Part shown: one piece after another, positions 27,714 to 38,349 of the stretch | Position numbering within the stretch: position 1 is the stretch's first letter | Layout of the letters: the number at the start of each line of letters is the position of its first letter | Origin: Bacteroidota bacterium | Lineage (GTDB): Bacteria; Bacteroidota; Bacteroidia; Bacteroidales; Lentimicrobiaceae | Assembly (NCBI GenBank): GCA_009773455.1 | Contig: WSXU01000005.1 | Location: forward strand, 1 to 64,000 | Direction: 5' to 3' | Length of the DNA: 64,000 bases | Notes under the pieces: model-generated | What the model was told of the DNA's origin: nothing | Seen by the model: only the letters and a program-made list of their open reading frames with translations | Database searches by the model: none | Translations under genes and position numbers: made by a program

Positions 27714-29009
27714 TTATTTATTGTAAAGCAGGTGAATATCTGTAATGCTGTCAGTCATGGTATAGGATTCCTCCGGAACAAAGGATGGCACTTTGTATCG
27801 TGAAACGGTTTTCCCCGATGCTACAAAAAGGGAGCCTGACAAAGCATCAAAAACAAGATCAGCAACACTTTGGTCAGGCAAGACCTTGACAACACTTGCA
27901 ATATCCGGTCTGTACCAGTAGATTCCGTCAGCAAATGCAATAAAGGCATTGTCGGTGTCAGGTGCCGTCAGGTCAAGTATATTCCCCTGAGGAAAATCCT
28001 TCAGATTGATGAGTGTATTCAGATCGAAGCTGTATTGGTAAACAGCAGAACCGGCCTCCCCGTTCATGAAGAGCAATACGCCGTCTTCACCGAAATCTGT
28101 CATTCCTGCCACAGTTCCTTTAAAAGGGATACTACGGAAAACGGTTCCTCCGGGATAGTTAAAAGCAAGCAGTTTATTGAATTCAGAATTAAATGGCTCA
28201 AACACCGCCATCAACCATGTTTTATGCCGCAGCAAAGAGGTAAAATAGCCGTTCGGAAACTGCACGCTTCTGAAGGTATTGCCGCCTGATCTGTTGTAGC
28301 CCTTGACCAATGCGTCACGCGTAGAAACATAAACTTCATTCCCATCAGAATAAATGGCATTAAAATAAGGCAATGGAGGATCCGGAACAGAGGGTACTGA
28401 CCAGCTGACGGCATTGTTTTCAAGATTCCACGCGGTGAGATTGTTCATGACGGATCCGGCAGAAAAGAACAGCCGATACCCGGAGATCAGCGCACTTCCT
28501 CTATAATCACCCGAAAAGGAAAAACGTTCCTGCACAATATCTCCCGGTAAAACATTCAGCAACCTGTATACCGAACCCTGACTCCTGGTCAGTACCAGAA
28601 GGGATTCCAGGTTCAGAGGTTCCGAATTGTAATTGATTTTAACCCAACGATTAAAAACCTCTCCATCAACCATTGTTTTAATACGAATTGAATAACTACC
28701 GCTTTCCAGAAAGCGGTCATCAATAACCATGAATGTCACCAGGCTGAAATGATTTGCGGCAGGATAAAATGTCTGAACCGGAAGCACCGGGGTTGAGAAC
28801 TCATTAATCATTGCAACCTGAATAGAACTGATGGATTGCTGATGGGAAATGTCAGCCTTTACAGAGATGGTATCTGAAAAATTGAAGGTTCGTCCTGCCA
28901 ATGGCTCCGAAACGGTGACAGAGGGCGCCTCCACGCCATTGCGGTCCTGTTTGCAGCCGGTGGCTGCAAACAACATAATGGAAATCAATAGCGGAAGCCA
29001 GGTTTTCAT
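27714..29009 (-). CDS. Lipoprotein, beta-propeller-like hypothetical
   Basis: Start set at MKTWLPLLISIMLFAATGC (lipobox); listed start at 29066 lies upstream of this signal peptide. Confidence 0.7.
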   Translation of the reverse strand: MKTWLPLLISIMLFAATGCKQDRNGVEAPSVTVSEPLAGRTFNFSDTISVKADISHQQSISSIQVAMINEFSTPVLPVQTFYPAANHFSLVTFMVIDDRFLESGSYSIRIKTMVDGEVFNRWVKINYNSEPLNLESLLVLTRSQGSVYRLLNVLPGDIVQERFSFSGDYRGSALISGYRLFFSAGSVMNNLTAWNLENNAVSWSVPSVPDPPLPYFNAIYSDGNEVYVSTRDALVKGYNRSGGNTFRSVQFPNGYFTSLLRHKTWLMAVFEPFNSEFNKLLAFNYPGGTVFRSIPFKGTVAGMTDFGEDGVLLFMNGEAGSAVYQYSFDLNTLINLKDFPQGNILDLTAPDTDNAFIAFADGIYWYRPDIASVVKVLPDQSVADLVFDALSGSLFVASGKTVSRYKVPSFVPEESYTMTDSITDIHLLYNK

Positions 29010-29133
29010 AATGTAAAAGTAACAACTGTTTAACATCAGCGCCGGAATCGGGTTTATCTTTCTCACAATTATTGTCAGTTTTATTGCAAAAAAGGCGGAA
29101 TCTGTGTATCTTTATGAAAAGAAATGACATATT

Positions 29134-29841
29134 ATGCTTGAACAGGTAATTAAAGAAAATGTCCTTTTTCTGGATATAGAAACAGTCCCACAATACCCGG
29201 AATACACCGGAATTCCTGAAAATTTCAGAAAACTATGGGATGTAAAGGCGGCCAGGCTGGCTTCAAAAGACGACGACACTCCGGAAATTCTGTATGATCG
29301 GGCCGGTATATTTGCTGAATTTGGAAGGATAATCTGTATTTCGGCGGGGTTTATAAACGGGGGTACGCTGAGGATCAAATCATTTGCTGGAAAAGATGAA
29401 GCAGTTTTGCTGAATCAATTCGCTGAACTACTTAACAGCAGGTACAACAAGCCTGAATTTCTGCTGTGCGCCCACAACGGGAAGGAGTTTGATTTTCCCT
29501 ATATTGCCAGAAGGATGCTGATCAATGGAATCAGGATCCCGGCGATTCTGGATATTGCGGGCAGGAAGCCATGGGAGGTAAAACATCTTGATACCATGGA
29601 GCTATGGAAATTCGGTGATTACAAGAACTACACCTCGCTTGCCCTGCTAACAGCCGTTTTTAATATACCTACCCCAAAGGACGATATTGATGGAAGCCAG
29701 GTTGGCAGTGTATTCTGGAAAGACGATAACCTCGACAGAATTGTTGAATACTGTCAGAAAGATGTGGTAGCCATTGTCCTGCTTTTCCTTAAATACAGAT
29801 GCGAAAACCTCATTCCGACAGACAGGATTCTGATCCTCTAG
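29134..29841 (+). CDS. Predicted 3'-5' exonuclease related to PolB exonuclease domain
   Basis: VLFLDIETVPQYPEY; LLCAHNGKEFDFPYIARRML; YCQKDVVAIVLLFLKYR. Confidence 0.85.
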   Translation: MLEQVIKENVLFLDIETVPQYPEYTGIPENFRKLWDVKAARLASKDDDTPEILYDRAGIFAEFGRIICISAGFINGGTLRIKSFAGKDEAVLLNQFAELLNSRYNKPEFLLCAHNGKEFDFPYIARRMLINGIRIPAILDIAGRKPWEVKHLDTMELWKFGDYKNYTSLALLTAVFNIPTPKDDIDGSQVGSVFWKDDNLDRIVEYCQKDVVAIVLLFLKYRCENLIPTDRILIL

Positions 29842-29906
29842 AGGTTAAAATTCGTTAAATATTACTATTTCCTGTGGACGAATGTCCGTCACGGGGCTGA
29901 ATTTCA

Positions 29907-29914
29907 TAAATTTG
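29907..29914 (+). promoter_or_regulatory. Bacteroidetes -7 element candidate TAAATTTG
   Basis: 26 bp upstream of the ATG at 29940. Confidence 0.35.
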
Positions 29915-29939
29915 CCTGCAATTAATAAAAAACCTTAAA

Positions 29940-30689
29940 ATGAGAAAACTTCCCTATGCATCCCTCCTGCTCATAATTCTGTTCATAGCCGGAAATTCAG
30001 TGATGGCCCAGAAGAGCCAGAAGAAAAAAGACAAAGATGACAAGGCTGTTGAAAACTGCCATGCCCTCATCATGAAAACACATCAGGATACCATCAGCTA
30101 CCTGATCGGAAGAGATATTGGTAACAATATGAAAACCAATGAAATCACGGTAACCCCCGAGATTATGTTTGCCGGTCTGAAAGATGGCATCAACGGCATC
30201 GACAGTGTTTTCAGCACCGAACAGACCGAGCAGATCATGATGGCTTTTCAGCAGGATATGATGGCAAAGCAACAGAAAAAAACCTCTGAAGCCTGCGCTG
30301 CGGTTAAGGCTGAAGGTGATGCTTTCCTTGCTGAAAACAAGACGAAGGAAGGGGTGATTTCGCTACCCAGCGGTCTCCAGTACAAAGTAATCACTGAAGG
30401 TGAAGGTGAAAATCCCAAACCGGAAGACGTGGTTGAAGTACATTATACCGGAACACTGACCGACGGAACTGTATTTGACTCTTCTGTCGAAAGGGGTGAA
30501 ACCATCAAATTCCCTTTAAACGGCGTTATTCCGGGTTGGACTGAAGGTGTTCAGCTCATGAAACCAGGTGCCAGGTATATGTTCTACATCCCTTCTGAAC
30601 TTGCGTATGGCGAAAAAACCACCGGGCCAATTCCGGGTGGATCAGTCCTGATATTTGAAGTACAGCTCATCTCCATTGAAAAGAAATAG
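29940..30689 (+). CDS. FKBP-type peptidyl-prolyl cis-trans isomerase
   Basis: VEVHYTGTLTDGTVFDSSVERGETIKFPLNGVIPGWTEGVQLMKPGARYMFYIPSELAYG. Confidence 0.95.
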   Translation: MRKLPYASLLLIILFIAGNSVMAQKSQKKKDKDDKAVENCHALIMKTHQDTISYLIGRDIGNNMKTNEITVTPEIMFAGLKDGINGIDSVFSTEQTEQIMMAFQQDMMAKQQKKTSEACAAVKAEGDAFLAENKTKEGVISLPSGLQYKVITEGEGENPKPEDVVEVHYTGTLTDGTVFDSSVERGETIKFPLNGVIPGWTEGVQLMKPGARYMFYIPSELAYGEKTTGPIPGGSVLIFEVQLISIEKK

Positions 30690-30724
30690 CTTCAGTTGAC
30701 TTCCTAATAACAGGATCAATCGAT

Positions 30725-30764
30725 AAAAAAAGAGGTACCGTGTTAAAACACTGTACCTCTTTTC
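30725..30764. terminator. Hairpin terminator between convergent genes
   Basis: aaaaaagaggtac c gtgt taaa acac t gtacctctttt. Confidence 0.8.
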
Positions 30765-30798
30765 ATTGAAACCTGCCGTGTCCTGAAATTCAGCAATC

Positions 30799-31917
30799 TC
30801 AGTCTTTCCCGAGCAATTCTTCAAGTTTATCTTCAAGGGCTTTACCCCGCAATTTCCTGGCAATGATCTTACCTTCCCTGTTAATTAGAACGGTATGGGG
30901 TATTGCTTTGACGCCGTAGGCCTTTGCCCCGGCACTTTCCCAATACTTCAGGTCGCTTACCTGGGTCCAGACAAGTCCATCTTTGGCAATGGCACCAAAC
31001 CATCCGTTGGCATCACGATCGAGCGATACCCCGTAAATATCGAATCCCTTATCCTTAAAACGATTATAAATCCTCACAACTTCAGGGTTCTCGCGCCTGC
31101 AGGGGCTGCACCATGATGCCCAGAAATCAATCATCACTATTTTTCCACGCAATGATGACAGCTTCACAGGTTTACCATCCATATCGGGAAGGTTGATCTC
31201 GGGTGCCGGTTTCCCGGGCTGCAGTTCCTTCTCAAGGTCGACCCTTAATTTTAAGTCCGCAACCAGCTTATGAGCCGGATATTTTGAATAAAGCTCCCCG
31301 GCAACCAGGCTGTAAATGCCAAGGTCGGTGTCAATCTCCAGTTTATCGATAAAGAACAATGATGCCGGGGAAGCAGGGTAAGTGGTAAGCGCCTGTTTCA
31401 GTCTGGTCTTTTGCTCATTAACGGCCTGTTCGTAGGCAGCCTGGATCACCGGAATCCTGCCCTGTAGTTGTTCACTGCCACGGGCTTCACCATAGGCTTT
31501 ATTCAGGCTGTCGAGCTTTTTGTCGTAAGCCGATGACATCACCGCAATGTCGTATAGAATGCGGGTATCCTCCGACCCCCTGATGACGGGATTCAGGTTC
31601 AGCTTTTCAGCATTCAGTTCCAGATCAATACTCTCACCGGTAACCAGCAGCATTATGAAGTTCTCACCGGAAAGGTAGAGACGATATATGGACAGTGGTG
31701 AAGATGGCACTGTAAAACTGAAAGAGCCGTCCTTGCCTGTTATGGTAGTCACCGAAACAGGAGGTGCAACGACAATATCGGACAAAGCCAGCGTCTGGTT
31801 GCCCGTATTACTGCCGGTGATGCGGCCCTTAATAAAAAGGCTGTCCTGCGAAAATGCTGTAAAAGTAAAGAGCAGGCAGAAAATGGAAGTGATCGTTCTT
31901 TGGCTGAAATTCGGCAT
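30799..31917 (-). CDS. TlpA/ResA-like thiol:disulfide oxidoreductase with DUF4369-like N-terminus
   Basis: IVMIDFWASWCSPCRRENPEVVRIY; IPHTVLINREGKIIARKLRG. Confidence 0.92.
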   Translation of the reverse strand: MPNFSQRTITSIFCLLFTFTAFSQDSLFIKGRITGSNTGNQTLALSDIVVAPPVSVTTITGKDGSFSFTVPSSPLSIYRLYLSGENFIMLLVTGESIDLELNAEKLNLNPVIRGSEDTRILYDIAVMSSAYDKKLDSLNKAYGEARGSEQLQGRIPVIQAAYEQAVNEQKTRLKQALTTYPASPASLFFIDKLEIDTDLGIYSLVAGELYSKYPAHKLVADLKLRVDLEKELQPGKPAPEINLPDMDGKPVKLSSLRGKIVMIDFWASWCSPCRRENPEVVRIYNRFKDKGFDIYGVSLDRDANGWFGAIAKDGLVWTQVSDLKYWESAGAKAYGVKAIPHTVLINREGKIIARKLRGKALEDKLEELLGKD

Positions 31918-32097
31918 GAATCTGAATTTTTAATGCATCAAAATTAATAAAATTCCTGCATTGGAAATAGCAAACAGCCCCTGCAGTGGCTGAATACAAT
32001 TCTTTGCAGGAAAGGAAACAATGCTTTTGTCATTCAATGCCTTCCGATGTTCATAACTAATTCTGTTTTTCAGGGTTTCATCATCCGCCGGATTTCC

Positions 32098-32105
32098 TAT
32101 TTTTG
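32098..32105 (+). promoter_or_regulatory. Bacteroidetes -7 element candidate TATTTTTG
   Basis: Immediately upstream of the ATG at 32110. Confidence 0.25.
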
Positions 32106-32109
32106 GAGT

Positions 32110-33642
32110 ATGGAAGAGAATAAAAGTATCAGCACCGACAGCAGAAAAAAAAGAGCCAACAGACTGCAGCCGATCAGCGAAATATTTGAGCACGGCAAGA
32201 TTCCGCCTCAGGCAGTTGACCTTGAGGAGGCGGTGCTTGGTGCCATTATGCTTGAGAAGGATGCACTTGCCTCCATCATCGACGTCATCAGACCGGATGC
32301 CTTTTACAAGGAAGCCCACCAGGTTATTTTTCAGGCCATTACAAGGCTGTTCGCAAAAACTGAGCCAATCGACATTCTCACAGTCACCAATGAATTGAAG
32401 TTCACCGGTGAGCTGGAGTCTGCCGGAGGCCCTTTTTATATTGCCCAGCTGACAAACCGGGTTGCTTCTGCTGCCAATACTGAATTCCATGCCCGCATCA
32501 TCCTGCAGAAGTTCATTCAGCGCGAACTGATCAGGATATCTTCTGAAATCATCAGGGATGCCTACGAGGACACCACCGATGTTTTCAATCTCCTCGACAA
32601 GGCCGAAAATCAGCTGTTCAGTGTCGGTGAAACCAATATGCGCAGGAATTACCTTGACATGCATTCGCTTGTGCGCGATGCTGTGAAGCAGATAGAAGCC
32701 GCCAGGAACCAATCCGGACAGTTCAGCGGAGTACCCTCAGGATTTACCGAGCTTGACCGCGTTACTGCAGGGTGGCAGCCTTCTGACCTGGTAATCATTG
32801 CAGCCCGCCCCGGTATGGGAAAAACCGCTTTTGTACTCACCATCGCACGTAATGCTGCAGTAGATTTCAAAAAAGCAGTCGCCGTCTTTTCACTTGAAAT
32901 GTCAAGCATTCAGCTGGTGACCAGGCTTATTTCAGCGGAAGCCCAACTTCCCGGCGACAAACTTCGTAAAGGCAGCCTTGAGAATTATGAATGGGAGCAA
33001 TTGAATGCAAAAATCAATACATTGATCGATGCGCCCTTGTATATTGACGATACCCCTTCCCTATCTGTTTTTGAACTGAGGGCAAAATGCCGGCGTCTGA
33101 AAGCCCAGCATAACATCCAGATGGTGATCATCGACTATATTCAGCTGATGTCGGCTGGCATCGACCGGAACAGCGGTAACCGTGAACAGGAAATAAGTTT
33201 GATATCAAGGTCACTGAAGAGCCTTGCCAAGGAACTTAACATTCCTGTGATTGCGCTTTCGCAGCTAAACCGATCGGTTGAATCCAGACCGAATAAAAAG
33301 CCTTTACTCTCCGACCTCAGGGAATCGGGTGCCATTGAACAGGATGCCGACATGGTCATGTTTATTTACCGGCCTGAGTATTACAACCAGAATCAGGATG
33401 AAACAGGTGCCAGTCTGATCGGGCATGCCGAAGTGAGCATTGCCAAGCACCGTAACGGGGCGCTTAAAGATGTTCCGCTCAGGTTCATCAGCAAATACGC
33501 GAAATTTACCGATCCTGAACCGGGAGAATATTCTGGCAGCAATGTACTGCAACCCAACAATGGTTTTGAACAGAAAGTGAACACCTATACACTGCCTTCG
33601 AAAATGAATGAGATGGAGGAAGATCATGAAACACCTTTCTGA
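32110..33642 (+). CDS. dnaB: Replicative DNA helicase DnaB
   Basis: DLEEAVLGAIMLEKDAL; IIAARPGMGKTAF; VIDYIQLM; QLNRSVESRPNKKPLLSDLRESGAIEQDADMVMFIYR. Confidence 0.96.
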   Translation: MEENKSISTDSRKKRANRLQPISEIFEHGKIPPQAVDLEEAVLGAIMLEKDALASIIDVIRPDAFYKEAHQVIFQAITRLFAKTEPIDILTVTNELKFTGELESAGGPFYIAQLTNRVASAANTEFHARIILQKFIQRELIRISSEIIRDAYEDTTDVFNLLDKAENQLFSVGETNMRRNYLDMHSLVRDAVKQIEAARNQSGQFSGVPSGFTELDRVTAGWQPSDLVIIAARPGMGKTAFVLTIARNAAVDFKKAVAVFSLEMSSIQLVTRLISAEAQLPGDKLRKGSLENYEWEQLNAKINTLIDAPLYIDDTPSLSVFELRAKCRRLKAQHNIQMVIIDYIQLMSAGIDRNSGNREQEISLISRSLKSLAKELNIPVIALSQLNRSVESRPNKKPLLSDLRESGAIEQDADMVMFIYRPEYYNQNQDETGASLIGHAEVSIAKHRNGALKDVPLRFISKYAKFTDPEPGEYSGSNVLQPNNGFEQKVNTYTLPSKMNEMEEDHETPF

Positions 33643-33753
33643 TGGAAACAGGGTTTTATTTTAACATAATATTCATGTTTTAATGGTAAACAGCTACTGG
33701 CCGGATAACAAAACCGGCCGTTTCTGCGTTATAAGACTACCTTAGAGTCAGAT

Positions 33754-35013
33754 ATGAAAAAACAACTTTTACTCCTTGTTCTTCTGATCACGATTTCAAT
33801 CAGGCTGCAGGCTGCATTTATCCTCATTCCAATGGATAACACCCAGAAAAACCATCTGAAAGCCTACGGCATTGCTTACTGGACATTGCAGCAACAAATA
33901 GAGGTTAGCTGGTTGCTCAACTATCGGGGTGGCAGTTTTATGTTCAGGCATCACCCTACACTCGAAGGCGAATGCGTGGTAAGGGGTGTCTCTTTTCAGG
34001 TTATCGCCGATGTGCAGGCCGATGCCATCCTCCAGGAGATTTCGGACCCACAGGTCAATATGGACGAGATGCGCCTTCAGAAAGTACCCAGGATTGCCGT
34101 GTACACACCCAAAAACAAGCTGCCATGGGATGATGCCGTAACACTGGCTTTAACTTATGCCGAAATACCCTATGATGTGGTTTATGATGAAGAAGTCATC
34201 GGCGGGGCTTTGCCTCTTTACGACTGGCTCCACCTCCACCACGAGGATTTTACCGGACAATTCGGAAAATTCTGGGCAGCCTACCGCAATGCACCATGGT
34301 ACCAGGAAGATGTCAGCATTTCGGAAAACAATGCCCGCAAACTCGGATTTACAAAGGTATCGCAGCTTAAACTGGCTGTTGCACAGAAAATACGCGAATT
34401 CACCGCCGGAGGAGGATATTTGTTTGCCATGTGCTCAGCACCTGATAGTTATGACATTTCCCTGGCAGCAGAATCGATTGATATCTGCGATGTTATGTTT
34501 GACGGTGACGGTGCAGATGCCACCGCCAATGAACACCTGAACTATCAGAACTGCTTTGCTTTTACCGGATTCAGTATTGTAATGAATCCTTACGAATATG
34601 AAGTTTCGAACATCGACGTATCAACTACGCGGAAAGTAACCATGGCCAATGACTTTTTTACCCTGTTTGATTTTTCCGCCAAATGGGACCCGGTCCCATC
34701 AATGCTTACCCAGGATCATGAACAGGTCATCAAAGGATTCATGGGACAAACCACTGCATTCAATAAGAAATTTGTAAAATCAGAAGTCATTGTGATGGGC
34801 GAAAACAAGGCAGCCGGTGAAGTCAGATACATTCACGGAAATTATGGCAAAGGCACCTGGACCTTTTATGGTGGTCACGATCCTGAAGATTATCAGCATC
34901 TGGTTGGTGATCCGCCTACAGACCTGAATCTTTACCCCAATTCCCCGGGATACAGGCTTATTCTGAATAATGTGCTGTTCCCTGCCGCAAAAAAGAAGAA
35001 ACAAAAAACCTGA
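33754..35013 (+). CDS. Secreted protein of the Bacteroidetes family often labelled 'asparagine synthetase B' (function doubtful)
   Basis: Signal peptide; FILIPMDNTQKNHLKAYGIAYWTLQQQIEVSWLLNYRGGSFMF; HLHHEDFTGQFGKF. Confidence 0.7.
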   Translation: MKKQLLLLVLLITISIRLQAAFILIPMDNTQKNHLKAYGIAYWTLQQQIEVSWLLNYRGGSFMFRHHPTLEGECVVRGVSFQVIADVQADAILQEISDPQVNMDEMRLQKVPRIAVYTPKNKLPWDDAVTLALTYAEIPYDVVYDEEVIGGALPLYDWLHLHHEDFTGQFGKFWAAYRNAPWYQEDVSISENNARKLGFTKVSQLKLAVAQKIREFTAGGGYLFAMCSAPDSYDISLAAESIDICDVMFDGDGADATANEHLNYQNCFAFTGFSIVMNPYEYEVSNIDVSTTRKVTMANDFFTLFDFSAKWDPVPSMLTQDHEQVIKGFMGQTTAFNKKFVKSEVIVMGENKAAGEVRYIHGNYGKGTWTFYGGHDPEDYQHLVGDPPTDLNLYPNSPGYRLILNNVLFPAAKKKKQKT

Positions 35014-35074
35014 GCCTGTCCTATCACCATTTGATTACCGGATAATACCTTAACCAAACATTTCCTGCTACACT

Positions 35075-37444
35075 ATGAACAGGTTTATAACTATTGCCCT
35101 GATCAGTATGATGGGTTTTACTTCCCATCTTCAGGCCCAGAAAAAATATTCTATCAGCGGATATGTGAGGGAACAAGGATCCAGGGAATTGCTCCCGGGT
35201 GTTAACATTTACCTGCCTGAACTGAAAACAGGAACAACAACCAATAATTACGGGTTCTACTCTGTTACTCTTCCTGCAGGAAGCTATGAAATCCGTTATT
35301 CCTTTATCGGTTATCAGACCATTGTTCTGAATACCGACCTGAGCAATGACATTGTCAGGGATGTTGAACTCAATTCAAGCATCAGTCTGAGTGAAGTGGT
35401 TATTTCGGCTGAAAAAGCCGAGAGAATCAGTGAAAGCAGCCGTATGAGCATGGTTTCGTTGCCTGTAAACCAGATCAGGAACATTCCGGCCCTGCTGGGA
35501 GAGAAAGATGTGTTCAAAGCCCTGCAGCTGATGCCGGGAGTGCAGAAAGGTTCGGAAGGCAGTACAGGCATATATGTCAGGGGTGGCGGGCCTGACCAGA
35601 ATCTGATTATTCTTGACGATGCCCCGGTATATAATGCCAGTCATCTGTTCGGCTTTTTTTCCATTTTTAACGGTGATGCGCTGAAAAGCGTCGAACTGAC
35701 CAAGGGTGGGTTCCCGGCAAGGTACGGCGGAAGGTTGTCTTCTGTGATTGAAATGACCATGAAAGATGGTAATAAGGAAAGATTCTCGGGAGAAGCCGGT
35801 ATCGGCCTTATTTCGTCAAGACTGGTATTTGAAGGCCCCATTATAAAAGAAAAAGCTTCATTCCTGGTATCAGCAAGAAGAACCTATATAGATGCATTGA
35901 TCAGACCGTTTATGAACGATGAGGGTAAAGCCGGTTACTACTTTTATGACCTCAATGCCAAGGTGAATTACGACTTCAGTCCACGAAACAAGGTTTATCT
36001 GAGCGGCTATTTCGGCCGGGATAAATTCCATGTAACCACGCGTGATTACTATGATAACAACGACAATTACCAGTCAAAAGCAGGCCTGTACTGGCAGAAT
36101 GCCACTGGCACCCTCCGGTGGAACCATTTGTTCAGCAGCAGGATATTCTCGAATACTTCCCTGATTTTCAGCCGTTACAATCTTAAAATCTACAGTCTTG
36201 AGAAAGATAACTCCGGGGAATACTCCCTTGAGTACAACTCAGGAATTCGTGATTTTTCGCTGAAGTATGACCTTGAATATCATGTTTCTACGAACTATAC
36301 CCTGCGTACCGGCATACAATCGACCAACCACGTATTTACTCCCAGTGCCATTGTTGAGAAAGACAGCCAGGCATTGTATGAATTCCAAAACAAGACAACA
36401 TATGACTCCTATGAAAGCGGAATCTACCTGGAAAACAACTTCAACTTCTCGGGAAAAGTCCAGTTAAATGCAGGTGTGAGACTGAGTCATTTTATTGCTG
36501 ATAAAAAGAACTACTTCTATCCGGAACCCAGGCTCTCGGTCAACTATCTGGTCAGGGAAGGGCTTTCAGCCAAGGTTGCCTATGCCGAAATGAATCAGTA
36601 CATTCATCTGTTAAGCAATACCGGTGCCGGCTTGCCAACCGACTTATGGGTTCCGTCAACCGACAGGGTTTCACCGCAGAATTCCCGGCAGATTTCAGGC
36701 GGACTTGCAAAAGACCTCTCTGCCTATAATCTGACCGTTACCATCGAAGGATATCATAAATGGAGTAGCCACATACTCGGTTACAAGCCGGGTGCCAGCT
36801 TCCTTCTGCTCGACGATCCCACCGAAGCCCAGAATTTTACCTGGCAGGACAATGTAACATCAGGTTCCGGGAGATCATACGGCGCAGAACTTCTCATCCA
36901 TCGTAAAACGGGCAAACTCAGTGGCTGGATAGGTTATACACTTTCGTGGACAAAACTAAAATTCGATGAAATCAATTTCGGAAAAGAGTACTGGGCCCAT
37001 TACGACCGCAGGCATGATCTGTCGCTGGTCGCCATATACAAGATCAACGATCATATAACCCTCTCCGGCACATGGGTTTACGGAACCGGAAATGCCATTA
37101 CCCTTCCGCTCGGAGAATTTCCGGTTGAGCAGCATCAGGCATTTACGGGATTGACCAATGTTCCTGTGAATAACACCTGGTGGTCTAGTGCCACCGACTA
37201 CGGGGAAACCAATTCATTCCGGATGCGGGCTTACCACCGGCTTGATCTTGCCATTCAGTTCCACAAGAAGAAAAAAAGTACCGAGCGCACATGGGAAATA
37301 GGTCTTTACAATGCCTACAGCCGGAAAAACCCATATTTCTACTTCATTGAATCGACTTACGAAAACGAAATGGTTACCAGTAAATTGAAACAGGTGTCCA
37401 TTTTCCCGATTATTCCTTCGGTAACATACAGCATTAAATTCTGA
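35075..37444 (+). CDS. TonB-dependent receptor with carboxypeptidase-regulatory-like N-terminus
   Basis: YSISGYVREQGSRELLPGVNIYLPELKTGTTTNNYGFYSVTLPAG; plug domain GIYVRGGGPDQNLIILDDAPVYN; beta-barrel C-terminus. Confidence 0.94.
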   Translation: MNRFITIALISMMGFTSHLQAQKKYSISGYVREQGSRELLPGVNIYLPELKTGTTTNNYGFYSVTLPAGSYEIRYSFIGYQTIVLNTDLSNDIVRDVELNSSISLSEVVISAEKAERISESSRMSMVSLPVNQIRNIPALLGEKDVFKALQLMPGVQKGSEGSTGIYVRGGGPDQNLIILDDAPVYNASHLFGFFSIFNGDALKSVELTKGGFPARYGGRLSSVIEMTMKDGNKERFSGEAGIGLISSRLVFEGPIIKEKASFLVSARRTYIDALIRPFMNDEGKAGYYFYDLNAKVNYDFSPRNKVYLSGYFGRDKFHVTTRDYYDNNDNYQSKAGLYWQNATGTLRWNHLFSSRIFSNTSLIFSRYNLKIYSLEKDNSGEYSLEYNSGIRDFSLKYDLEYHVSTNYTLRTGIQSTNHVFTPSAIVEKDSQALYEFQNKTTYDSYESGIYLENNFNFSGKVQLNAGVRLSHFIADKKNYFYPEPRLSVNYLVREGLSAKVAYAEMNQYIHLLSNTGAGLPTDLWVPSTDRVSPQNSRQISGGLAKDLSAYNLTVTIEGYHKWSSHILGYKPGASFLLLDDPTEAQNFTWQDNVTSGSGRSYGAELLIHRKTGKLSGWIGYTLSWTKLKFDEINFGKEYWAHYDRRHDLSLVAIYKINDHITLSGTWVYGTGNAITLPLGEFPVEQHQAFTGLTNVPVNNTWWSSATDYGETNSFRMRAYHRLDLAIQFHKKKKSTERTWEIGLYNAYSRKNPYFYFIESTYENEMVTSKLKQVSIFPIIPSVTYSIKF

Positions 37445-37449
37445 CAGAA

Positions 37450-38322
37450 ATGAAAAAACATAACCTGACCATTTTTCTGATTACAGGCCTTCTGATCATA
37501 TTGGGTGCTTGCGATTCCATGATTTCCGAAGTGGATGTTCCTGATTCGGAGCCAAAACTAGTTGTCACAGCGTTTCTGTCATCCGATGATGATTCGGTTT
37601 CAGTTTCGGTTTATAAAAGCAGACCTCTTTATGTTTCATCACAGGGCTGGGATTTATCCTTTCCCCCGGTAAACAATGCTACTGTAACCCTTTCTGACGG
37701 ATTGAACAGTGTTGTCATTCCTTTCAACCCATACTCCGGCACATACCGGGCTCCCTCGTCTGCAATACAGGTAACAGCAGGTAAAAGCTATTCGCTGATC
37801 GTGACTACCCCCGATGGCTACAACGCCTCATCAGCCTGCACCATCCCGGATGGAACAGCGCCTGATGTAGAAATCACAGGGATTGACACCATCAATCAGT
37901 ATGGAAATATTTCGATAAAAGTCAGCCTGAGGTTCCGCGACCTTCCCGGTACAGGAAACTTCTACAGAATTGCCGCCGGCACCATGTACGGAAATGAATA
38001 CGCCTATGACAAATACTTTAACGAAATGGGATTTGAACGGGGAGAACCTTATGTAAGCGATAAAAATAAGGACGGAGAATACTTTACCTTCAAAACATGG
38101 GAAATATATGAAGCTGATTCTCCTGACAATATCCTTTACGTCTCATTATTGCTCACCGATGAAAGCTATTTCAATTATCACAGGTCGACTGGTTCCCGGT
38201 TCGGTAGTGACGATTTCTTTGCAGAACCAACCCCAGTATATACCAACATCAATGGAGGTCTCGGGGTTTTTGCAGGTGTAAAAGGTCAAATAACGGAAAT
38301 AAACCTGGGGAATTTCAGGTAA
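37450..38322 (+). CDS. DUF4249-type lipoprotein, partner of the TonB-dependent receptor
   Basis: Lipobox LGAC; NATVTLSDG...; starts 6 nt after the receptor stop. Confidence 0.82.
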   Translation: MKKHNLTIFLITGLLIILGACDSMISEVDVPDSEPKLVVTAFLSSDDDSVSVSVYKSRPLYVSSQGWDLSFPPVNNATVTLSDGLNSVVIPFNPYSGTYRAPSSAIQVTAGKSYSLIVTTPDGYNASSACTIPDGTAPDVEITGIDTINQYGNISIKVSLRFRDLPGTGNFYRIAAGTMYGNEYAYDKYFNEMGFERGEPYVSDKNKDGEYFTFKTWEIYEADSPDNILYVSLLLTDESYFNYHRSTGSRFGSDDFFAEPTPVYTNINGGLGVFAGVKGQITEINLGNFR

Positions 38323-38349
38323 TTATTACCAGCTATTTAACTGCGGGTA

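Noticed and set aside
31930-32712. 260-aa minus-strand ORF overlapping the dnaB 5' end
   Set aside because: Antisense to DnaB, whose frame is unambiguous; no recognisable product.
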